A stretch of 11,006 bases of DNA from Opitutia bacterium UBA6410. GTDB lineage: Bacteria; Verrucomicrobiota; Verrucomicrobiia; Opitutales; Intestinicryptomonadaceae. The position numbers and the translations under genes were made by a program. The stretch is from positions 1 through 11,006 of the forward strand of contig DJPO01000016.1 in assembly GCA_002437405.1 (NCBI GenBank), in the 5' to 3' direction. Under the pieces are notes generated by a model. That model made no database searches. It saw only the letters and a list, made by a program, of their open reading frames with translations, and was not told where the DNA came from. This document shows positions 1 through 5,783 of this stretch, in pieces. The stretch's first letter is position 1; the number at the start of each line of letters is the position of its first letter.

Positions 1-27
1 GTACGTACCCATTGCAGTTTCTTCCCC

Positions 28-52
28 GAAACGCCGTTTGGGCGGTAGTTTC
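28..52 (-). terminator. Possible hairpin downstream of nadC
   Basis: Eight bases after the nadC stop, the minus strand can fold GAAAC (48-52) against GTTTC (28-32). A further GCC/GGC pairing lies inside, with a four-base bulge and a CAAAC loop. There is no T run after it, so it is a weak terminator candidate or only an mRNA 3' end hairpin. The rest of bases 1-59 shows nothing else recognisable. Confidence 0.22.
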
Positions 53-59
53 ACAAGCC

Positions 60-995
60 CTACGCGTCCAGCCCTATGTCGATCCATTTGCTGGAGTGGA
101 TTGGGGCTGCCGTCGAGATAAAATCTGTCCCCAACTTGCCCAACTCTCCTACACTCTCGAGCGTCACTCCGCCAGAAATCTCCGTCCACGCCCTGTCGCC
201 TATCATTTCCACCGCCTTCGCGATGTCCTCTTTCGTGAAATTGTCCAGCATTATCACGTCCGCCTTTGCCTCCAACACAGGCGGAATTTGATCCAACGCG
301 TCCACTTCAACCTCAATCGCATAGCCCGCGTTTTTCGCGCGCGCCGTCCTTACCGCGTTTGCCAACGACTCCCCTTTCGCCGCGTCAGCCGCAGCCAAGT
401 GGTTGTCTTTCAGCATAACCCTGTCGAACAGTCCGATTCTGTGATTGAATCCCCCGCCGCACGCGAACGCGTATTTCTCCAAGACGCGCAGCGACGGCGT
501 CGTTTTGCGGGTGTCCAACAATTTTGTCGGCGAGTCCCCGAGAGCGGCTACGTATTTTGCCGTCTCCGTCGCCACACCCGAAAGGCGTTGCAGGAAATTG
601 AGCATTATCCGCTCCGCCTGCAAAATTACCCGCGCCGAACCCTCGACTATTCCAAGCTTCGCGCCCTTGCCGACTTTGTCGCCGTCCTTCGCCAGCGCAG
701 TCAACTTGCATTCGAAGTCGTCCGACGCCTCTTCGTAGACTTTCAGGATAATCTGCGCAAGCTCCATTCCGCAGACTACCATATCGCGGCGCGCGCAAAG
801 ATATGTTTTTGTCTTAATCGACGGCGTCAGCGAGCGCGTTGTTATGTCGGCTGCGACTTTCGGTTTTACCGCGAGCCCCAAGCCTTCTATATCCTCGGCT
901 CTCGCGGTTCTCACGAGGCTTTCGAGATAGTTTTTGTCGAGGTCGCCCCACGTTATTCTGCGGACGAGATGGTCGATGTATGTCTGGTCTTTCAT
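60..995 (-). CDS. nadC: Nicotinate-nucleotide pyrophosphorylase (quinolinate phosphoribosyltransferase), NadC
   Basis: Converts quinolinate and PRPP to nicotinate mononucleotide, CO2 and pyrophosphate, the step that ends the de novo quinolinate route to NAD in the cytoplasm. The 311-residue protein shows the family signatures in order: AERIMLNFLQRLSG (127-140), DTRKTTPSLR (161-170) and EKYAFACGGGFNHRIGLFDR (173-192) followed by VMLKDNH. Then come EVEVD (228-232), MLDNF (249-253), EISGGV (272-277) and the closing DIGLD. These cover the N-terminal sandwich and the C-terminal alpha/beta barrel with its basic quinolinate pocket. Length is slightly over the usual 280-300 because of an N-terminal extension of about 15 residues. 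The ATG at 995 follows the stop of the phosphatase gene by 6 bases and has a weak purine stretch (AGAGCGAG) directly before it. It is the last gene of a minus-strand operon. Neither nadA nor nadB is in the window. Confidence 0.96.
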   Translation of the reverse strand: MKDQTYIDHLVRRITWGDLDKNYLESLVRTARAEDIEGLGLAVKPKVAADITTRSLTPSIKTKTYLCARRDMVVCGMELAQIILKVYEEASDDFECKLTALAKDGDKVGKGAKLGIVEGSARVILQAERIMLNFLQRLSGVATETAKYVAALGDSPTKLLDTRKTTPSLRVLEKYAFACGGGFNHRIGLFDRVMLKDNHLAAADAAKGESLANAVRTARAKNAGYAIEVEVDALDQIPPVLEAKADVIMLDNFTKEDIAKAVEMIGDRAWTEISGGVTLESVGELGKLGTDFISTAAPIHSSKWIDIGLDA

Positions 996-1001
996 CTCGC
1001 T

Positions 1002-1766
1002 CTATTGGGTGAAAAATTCGTGCGATGCGGCGGCTTGAATCGAAATCGAAAGCGGTTTGTCTTCAAGCCCCAAAAATTCGAGCTCGTACGTTCCGCCCGC
1101 CGATTCGATGAGCGACAGCCCCGCGGCGATGTCCCAGAGGTACAGGCGGCTTTCCTTGTAGGCGTCCGCGCGCCCCGCCGCGACCCACGCAATGGCGAGC
1201 GCCGCGCTGCCGCACATGCGCACTTTCTTGAATTTCTGCACGGACATTACGAAATGTTTGAGATTTTTGTCGGAGTAGTCCGTCGCGTTCGGGAAACCCG
1301 TCATCAAAACCGCCTGCTTGATGTCCGACGCCCAGTTCGGCTTGATTTCGCGCCCGTTGAGCGTCAGCGGCAGACCCGCACCACCCGCGTAGAGCTCCCC
1401 GCGCGTGAAGTCGTAGATTGCGCCGACGACGGGTTTACGCCCGCGCATTAGCGCGATGCTCACGCAGACTCCGGGGATACCGCGCAAAAAGTTGTACGTT
1501 CCGTCAATCGGGTCGACAATCCAGTAATAGGAGTCGGAAAACGCGAGCGATGTGTCGCCGCCGTTCTCCTCGCCGATTACGGGGATTCCCGTGGGCTCGA
1601 GCTTTTCGCGGATAAACATTTCGCTTTCGACGTCCTCCTGAAGTTTGACGTCGTTGCCTGCGTCGGAATTCACGCGGCGTTCGGCGATTTGCGCGAGTCT
1701 GTCGCCCGCGGCTTTCGCGACCGAGACTGCGATTTTCAAAAATGCGGGTTTTTCGGATACGTCCAT
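1002..1766 (-). CDS. Inositol monophosphatase family protein (SuhB/CysQ superfamily)
   Basis: A lithium-sensitive-type, metal-dependent phosphomonoesterase of about 254 residues, the normal family length. Counting from the ATG at 1766, the metal-site residues are present: GEE near 65-67, WIVDPIDGTYNF near 82-93 (both Asp kept) and the C-terminal LWDIAAGLSLIESAGG near 210-225 with its WD metal ligand. A TTG two codons upstream (1772) would add two residues, but the ATG is more likely. Neither start has a Shine-Dalgarno sequence; the leader is a T-rich terminator tail. The true substrate cannot be read from the sequence: family members act on inositol phosphates, fructose-1,6-bisphosphate, PAP or NADP. 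It is tightly coupled to nadC (6-base gap), which makes a nucleotide or NADP substrate worth considering, but that is inference from position only. Confidence 0.92.
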   Translation of the reverse strand: MDVSEKPAFLKIAVSVAKAAGDRLAQIAERRVNSDAGNDVKLQEDVESEMFIREKLEPTGIPVIGEENGGDTSLAFSDSYYWIVDPIDGTYNFLRGIPGVCVSIALMRGRKPVVGAIYDFTRGELYAGGAGLPLTLNGREIKPNWASDIKQAVLMTGFPNATDYSDKNLKHFVMSVQKFKKVRMCGSAALAIAWVAAGRADAYKESRLYLWDIAAGLSLIESAGGTYELEFLGLEDKPLSISIQAAASHEFFTQ

Positions 1767-1783
1767 AGTCAAAATTTTGTCGA

Positions 1784-1829
1784 TAAAAAAATAAAAAAAT
1801 TCCTGCGCGCGGATTATTCGCCCGCGCAG
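1784..1829 (-). terminator. Intrinsic terminator overlapping the acyl-ligase stop codon
   Basis: Read on the minus strand, CTGCGCG (from 1829) pairs with CGCGCAG (ending 1803). The loop of about 13 bases carries the TAA stop (1816-1814) of the upstream ligase gene. The stem is followed by AATTTTTTTATTTTTTTA, a long T tract. Stem and T run fit a classic rho-independent terminator. It separates the ligase from the phosphatase-nadC pair, which then needs read-through or its own promoter. Confidence 0.75.
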
Positions 1830-3472
1830 AGTATTCTGATTTTGCCCAAGTCGAGCTTGCCAGAGCTAAGCAGCGGAATTGCGTCGACCTTTACGAGGTG
1901 CTTGGGAATCCAGAGGTTCGGCAGACCCGCTTCGGTGAGGAGTCGGCGCAGCTTGGACATTTCGATGTCGAAGCTCGAGACGAGCACGAGCGATTCGCCC
2001 TTTGCCTCGTCGAGCCGCGAGCCTATCGCAACCAGCGGCACTTCGGAATCCTGAATGCCCAGCGCCTTGACAATCGAGTCCTCGACGCTCGTATGCGGCA
2101 CCATTTCGCCGCCGATTTTCGAGAAGCGCGAGAGTCTGCCCTTGATGAAAATGAAGCCGTCTTCGTCCAGACACGCCAAATCGCCCGTATTTAGCCAGCC
2201 GTCATGGAGCTTCTTTTTGTTTTCCTCGGGCTGGTTGAGATAGCCGCCGAATATGCTTGCGCCCTTGAGGTGCAAAAGTCCGACCGACCCGAGCGGCAGA
2301 AATTCGCCCGTTTCGGGGCTTGCAACCGCCGCCAGCATTCCAGGGAAGATTTCGCCAACGGATTCGGGCTTCGTGCGGCTGGGCTGCGGGCAGAACTTGC
2401 CGCGCTTGAGGTTTTCGGGCAAATTGACCGCGACGACGGGCGACGCCTCGGTGAGTCCGTAGCCCTCCCAATAATAGACATTCGGGAATTTCTCGCGCCA
2501 CTTTTCGATGAATCCGTCGGGCGTCTTTTCCGCGCCGCCGATTACCCCGTGCATTTTCGGGAAATCTTCGGGCTTGCCCTTTTTGTAGTACGAGCGCAGG
2601 AAAGTCGGCGTGCTAATCATAATCGTCGACCCCGCCTTGCGCGAGGCGTCCAGATTCGCCTGAACCTCGAGCGGGCTTTGAACCGCAACGGACTTCATTC
2701 CGCAAATCGACGTCATCCAGACCTGAATCGTCTGTCCGAAGCTGTGGAAGAGCGGCAGATTTGCGTGGAGGGTCGTATCTTGGTTGACAATGCCTATCTG
2801 CCACATCTGCATACAGTTTGCCATGATGTTGCGGTGCGTGAGAACCGCCGCCTTGGGCATGCCCTCCGAGCCGCTCGTGAAGATTATCGAAGCCTCCCTG
2901 TCGCCGCCCTCGCGCGGGACTTTATATATGCGCGAAAGCAGCCAAAACGGCAGCGTCCTAACCGCAATGAGCTTTGCGGCAATCCGCTTTTTGCCGATTT
3001 TCTTGAGAATCTTTCCGATATCGAAAAAGTTGTCCGTCCACGGGTAGTCGGGCGAGTGCGCGTTGACCTTTTCGCGGACTTTGTCCGAGCCGATTACCAT
3101 CTGCACGTTGGCGCGCTCCAGACACGCGCGTTCGGCTTCCGCGCCCATTGTGAAATTCAGGTTGACGCTGACTTTCCCCGCCATCTGAACCGCCAAATTG
3201 ACGGCGACCCCGGGCATACAGGAAGGCAGCGCGATTCCGATTCTGTCGTATTCTGCGAAGTTCTTTAAGATGTATTCGCGCAGCGCGAGCGCGACCGCCA
3301 GCATAGTGCCCCTGTCGACGCGCTTGTTGAGCGAATAGTCGAACACGCATTCCCTCTTCGTGTTCGACGAAAGCGTGCGCATTGCCTCGTACCCGAGGTT
3401 GCGTTTTAGTATGTCCAGCTTGTTAAAATCTTCAAAGCCGCTGTCTACGATTTTGGAATCAATAATTTTCAT
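1814..3472 (-). CDS. AMP-forming acyl ligase resembling the acyl-ACP synthetase domain of Aas
   Basis: An ANL-superfamily enzyme that should activate a fatty acid with ATP to the acyl-adenylate and pass it to a thiol carrier. The 552-residue protein carries the core motifs: P-loop TSGSEGMPKA (199-208), YGLTEASPV (338-346), NTGD (428-431), hinge GRLSRFSKIGGEMVP (445-459) and the C-terminal catalytic lysine in LLSSGK (K539). The block after the hinge (GGEMV, an E-D-S-I helix, DEAKGESLVL, a final PLLSSGKLD) matches the ligase half of E. coli Aas, which recycles lysophospholipids, better than it matches ordinary FadD. There is no PlsC-type acyltransferase domain fused to it, unlike Aas. Chlamydial AasC is a comparable stand-alone acyl-ACP synthetase. 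An acyl-CoA synthetase is the main alternative. The ATG at 3472 has AGGA immediately upstream with short spacing, one of the few purine-rich leaders here. Confidence 0.88.
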   Translation of the reverse strand: MKIIDSKIVDSGFEDFNKLDILKRNLGYEAMRTLSSNTKRECVFDYSLNKRVDRGTMLAVALALREYILKNFAEYDRIGIALPSCMPGVAVNLAVQMAGKVSVNLNFTMGAEAERACLERANVQMVIGSDKVREKVNAHSPDYPWTDNFFDIGKILKKIGKKRIAAKLIAVRTLPFWLLSRIYKVPREGGDREASIIFTSGSEGMPKAAVLTHRNIMANCMQMWQIGIVNQDTTLHANLPLFHSFGQTIQVWMTSICGMKSVAVQSPLEVQANLDASRKAGSTIMISTPTFLRSYYKKGKPEDFPKMHGVIGGAEKTPDGFIEKWREKFPNVYYWEGYGLTEASPVVAVNLPENLKRGKFCPQPSRTKPESVGEIFPGMLAAVASPETGEFLPLGSVGLLHLKGASIFGGYLNQPEENKKKLHDGWLNTGDLACLDEDGFIFIKGRLSRFSKIGGEMVPHTSVEDSIVKALGIQDSEVPLVAIGSRLDEAKGESLVLVSSFDIEMSKLRRLLTEAGLPNLWIPKHLVKVDAIPLLSSGKLDLGKIRILCAGE

Positions 3473-3694
3473 CTTCCTAAAAAATTCACGGAAATTTATA
3501 ACAAAGAAATTTCCTGATGTCTATGTTTTAAAAAAGCGGCGGGGACGTCAAGCCGCTATTTGGCGAATTTTCCGCCCAGTCCGCCCTCCCCGAACAAAAA
3601 ATGCTTGTACTTGTCGGATATTTGCAAAATATAAAATAATCGCGCGGACAAATCAGCCGCGTTCGATACTATAAAATTTTTAACAGACAAAAAT
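3473..3694. promoter_or_regulatory. Divergent promoter region between acyl ligase and fumarase
   Basis: This is an AT-rich 222-base gap between two divergent genes. Visible elements are an inverted repeat GAAATTT-N9-AAATTTC (3491-3513) close to the ligase start, and a hairpin AGCGGC/GCCGCT (3535-3540 with 3552-3557). A TATAAAAT box (3670-3677), 17 bases before the fumarase ATG, could be a -10 giving a very short leader. TTGTCG (3611) followed by a TAAAATAAT stretch (3632-3640) is a second, weaker promoter candidate. No coding sequence is convincing here. Confidence 0.45.
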
Positions 3695-5314
3695 ATGGCA
3701 GTTCCTCCGTTCAAATACCAAAAAATGTTCCCGCTCGGCAAAGACGATACCGAATACCGTCTGCTGACAAAAGACTACGTTTCGACCTCCGAATTCGAGG
3801 GTCGGAAGATTCTCAAGGTTGCGCCCGAAGCCCTCGAGCTGCTCGCGCGCAACGCCATGCGCGACGTATCGTTCCTGCTGCGCCCCGCGCACTTGGCGAA
3901 AGTCGCCGCAATCCTCGACGACCCCGAAGCTTCCGACAACGACAAGAGCGTAGCCCTGACCCTCCTGCGCAACGCGGAAGTCGCCGCCAAGGGGAAACTC
4001 CCGCTCTGTCAGGACACGGGCACTGCCACGATTATCGGCAAAAAAGGCCAGAGCGTCTGGACGAACGCCGACGACGAAGAATACCTTTCCAAGGGCGTTT
4101 ACGACTGCTACACGCAGGAAAATCTGCGCTACTCCCAGAACGCGCCCCTCAATATGTGGGACGAAGTCAACACGGGCTGCAACCTGCCCGCGCAAATCGA
4201 CCTCTACTCCACGAACTCCGACAAATACGAATTCCTGTTCGTCGCAAAGGGCGGCGGTTCGGCGAATAAAACGTACCTTTATCAGGAAACCAAGGCGATT
4301 ATCTCGCCCGAAAAGCTCATTCCGTTTATGGTCGCGAAAATGAAGACCCTCGGGACGGCGGCGTGCCCGCCCTACCACATCGCGTGGGTCGTAGGCGGAA
4401 CGAGCGCGGAAGCCTGCCTGAAAACCGTAAAGCTCGCTTCGGTAAAATACCTCGACGCCCTCCCGACGGAAGGCAACAAGCTCGGGCACGCTTTCCGCGA
4501 CGTAGAGCTTGAAAAACGCCTCTTGGAGGAAGCCCGCAAGTTGGGTATCGGCGCACAGTTCGGCGGCGCAAACTTCGCGCTCGACGTGCGCGTAATCCGC
4601 ATGCCGCGCCACGGCGCAAGCTGCCCGATAGGCTTGGGCGTCTCCTGCTCCGCCGACAGAAACATGAAGGCGAAAATCGACGAAAACGGCATCTGGCTCG
4701 AAAAGCTCGAAGAAAACCCCGGACGCTTTATCCCCGAGAAATACCGCACGGTGGACACGGGCGACGGAGCGGTCGACATCGACCTCAACCGCCCGATGAA
4801 CGAAGTCTTGGCGGAACTGGCAAAGTATCCCGTAAAGACCCGTCTGAAGTTGCGCGGGACGATTATCGTGGCGCGCGACATAGCCCACGCAAAATTGGCG
4901 GCGCGGCTAAAGGCTGGCGAAGGGTTGCCGCAGTACTTCAAAGACCACCCCGTCTACTACGCAGGGCCGGCAAAGACCCCCGCGGGAATGGCGTCGGGCT
5001 CGTTCGGGCCGACGACGGCGGGAAGAATGGACCCGTATGTAGACCTCTTCCAGTCGAACGGCGGGAGCATGATAATGATTGCAAAGGGCAACAGATCGCA
5101 GGTAGTGACGGATTCGTGCAAGAAGCACGGAGGGTTCTACTTGGGCTCGATAGGCGGGCCGGCGGCGATATTGGCGCAGGACAACATCAAGAAAGTGGAA
5201 TTGGTGGAATATCCGGAGTTGGGAATGGAAGCGGTATGGAAGATAGAAGTGGAAAACTTCCCCGCCTTCATCTTAGTAGACAACAAAGGCAACGACTTCT
5301 TCCAACAGATTTGA
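3695..5314 (+). CDS. fumA: Class I (4Fe-4S) fumarate hydratase
   Basis: Interconverts fumarate and malate using an oxygen-sensitive 4Fe-4S cluster in the cytoplasm, as a TCA-cycle or reductive-branch enzyme. The 539-residue protein is collinear with E. coli FumA/FumB. The cluster cysteines fall at the same numbers as in the E. coli enzyme: C105 in LPLCQDTGTA, C224 in TAACPPYH and C318 in GVSCSADRN. Other conserved blocks are KGGGSANKTYLYQETK (185-200), PRHGASCP, GPTTAGRMD, KGNRSQ and the terminal FPAFILVD...GNDFFQQI. The N-terminal cluster domain and the C-terminal beta domain are fused in one chain, as in the one-subunit subtype. The ATG at 3695 has an A-rich leader (AACAGACAAAAAT) with no Shine-Dalgarno sequence. 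It is monocistronic and ends in a strong palindromic terminator. The symbol follows E. coli usage for the class. Confidence 0.96.
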   Translation: MAVPPFKYQKMFPLGKDDTEYRLLTKDYVSTSEFEGRKILKVAPEALELLARNAMRDVSFLLRPAHLAKVAAILDDPEASDNDKSVALTLLRNAEVAAKGKLPLCQDTGTATIIGKKGQSVWTNADDEEYLSKGVYDCYTQENLRYSQNAPLNMWDEVNTGCNLPAQIDLYSTNSDKYEFLFVAKGGGSANKTYLYQETKAIISPEKLIPFMVAKMKTLGTAACPPYHIAWVVGGTSAEACLKTVKLASVKYLDALPTEGNKLGHAFRDVELEKRLLEEARKLGIGAQFGGANFALDVRVIRMPRHGASCPIGLGVSCSADRNMKAKIDENGIWLEKLEENPGRFIPEKYRTVDTGDGAVDIDLNRPMNEVLAELAKYPVKTRLKLRGTIIVARDIAHAKLAARLKAGEGLPQYFKDHPVYYAGPAKTPAGMASGSFGPTTAGRMDPYVDLFQSNGGSMIMIAKGNRSQVVTDSCKKHGGFYLGSIGGPAAILAQDNIKKVELVEYPELGMEAVWKIEVENFPAFILVDNKGNDFFQQI

Positions 5315-5321
5315 CGAACGC

Positions 5322-5425
5322 TTTTGGGCTAAAAATTAGCCGCTAAAAAAGCGGGGAAACTCTTACGTATGTCTAATACGCTGCGAGCTTCCCCGCTTTT
5401 TTGCGTCTAATTTTTAGCTCCAAAA
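5322..5425. terminator. 104-base palindrome, likely bidirectional terminator
   Basis: Starting 8 bases after the fumarase stop, the sequence folds on itself from TTTTGG (5322) to CCAAAA (5425) around a GTCTA loop at 5371-5375 flanked by CGTAT/ATACG. The arms match over almost their whole length with a few mismatches and one-base indels. The core is AAAAAAGCGGGGAA paired with TTCCCCGCTTTTTT, so either strand gives a GC stem followed by a T run. This fits termination of both the fumarase and anything arriving from the convergent FAD gene. An outer GCTAAAAATTAG/CTAATTTTTAGC pair extends it far beyond a normal terminator. Confidence 0.85.
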
Positions 5426-5442
5426 TGGACTCGCTCGCTTGG

Positions 5443-5561
5443 TTGCGCTTACGCGCAATCCGCGCTGTTCTCGCCCCTTCGGGGTAATTTGCTTCGCAAA
5501 TTATCCTTCTCAAAAGCTTTATTTTATAACCTCGCTTCGCTTCGGATAAAATAAACTTTTG
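5443..5561. repeat. Row of small perfect hairpins
   Basis: Four hairpins stand almost end to end. They are TTGCGC-TTAC-GCGCAA (5443-5458), CCCC-TTC-GGGG (5474-5484), TAATTTGC-TTC-GCAAATTA (5485-5503), and a 16-pair stem with one bulge. In the last, CAAAAG plus TTTATTTTAT (5511-5527) pair with ATAAAATAAA plus CTTTTG (5546-5561), and the loop holds two overlapping copies of GCTTCGC-like sequence. The minus strand of the third reads GCGAAGC, a known extra-stable DNA mini-hairpin. No credible gene is present. A 67-codon minus-strand frame across it is repeat-derived and lacks family features. Confidence 0.7.
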
Positions 5562-5675
5562 CGTTCGAGACGTCAAATCGGGTTGCCGTTTCGATTGTTT
5601 TTTGAGGTTAATCCGTTTGCTCCAATTCTACTCGTAAAAGGAACAAAACAACGTTTACTGTAATATTCGGGGATA
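5562..5675. other. Intergenic stretch with no recognised feature
   Basis: Between the two groups of hairpins I see no gene, RNA or clear regulatory site. The only pattern is a loose CGTAAA...GTTTAC pairing around 5634-5658, which is too weak to name. Confidence 0.5.
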
Positions 5676-5770
5676 GGCGCAATTTGCTACGCAAATCGCC
5701 GTAAGGGGCAACGCCCCTTCAACGGGTGGCGCACCTTGCGCCCGCTCACCGTAAGGGGGCTTTGCGCCTT
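5676..5770 (-). repeat. Palindromic intergenic element downstream of the FAD oxidoreductase
   Basis: A run of stems: GGCG-(CA)-ATTTGC-TAC-GCAAAT-CGCC (5676-5700), AAGGGGC-AAC-GCCCCTT (5703-5719), GGCGCA-CCT-TGCGCC (5728-5742) and an imperfect AAGGGGGC-TTT-GCGCCTT (5753-5770). The word CCGTAAGGGG(G)GC occurs twice, about 50 bases apart. On the minus strand, AGCCCCCTTACGG followed by CGGGCGCAAGGTG recurs after the cotransporter gene at 10887-10911. In both places the element starts shortly after a stop codon and has the same orientation relative to the gene. It behaves like a REP-type dispersed element and may also stabilise or end transcripts. Confidence 0.65.
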
Positions 5771-5783
5771 TCTTTAAAATTTT

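Noticed and set aside
12..1451. Long plus-strand open frame (479 codons) opposite nadC and the phosphatase
   Set aside because: It is antisense to two well-identified genes, Arg/Val/Phe-rich as expected from complementing GC-rich codons, and spans two genes without a family motif.
2204..3268. Plus-strand open frame of 354 codons opposite the acyl ligase
   Set aside because: Antisense to conserved ligase motifs and without features of its own.
3680..4888. Long minus-strand open frame opposite fumarase (402 codons)
   Set aside because: A shadow of the fumarase coding strand, with no recognisable domain and composition typical of antisense translation.
5563..5571. GTTCGAGAC resembling a tRNA T-loop
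   Set aside because: There is no acceptor stem, anticodon arm or D-arm at the right spacing on either strand.
5373..5576. Small minus-strand frame of 67 codons in the hairpin region
   Set aside because: It is made entirely of palindromic repeat sequence, starts at an arbitrary ATG and overlaps the terminator; basic composition follows from the repeats.
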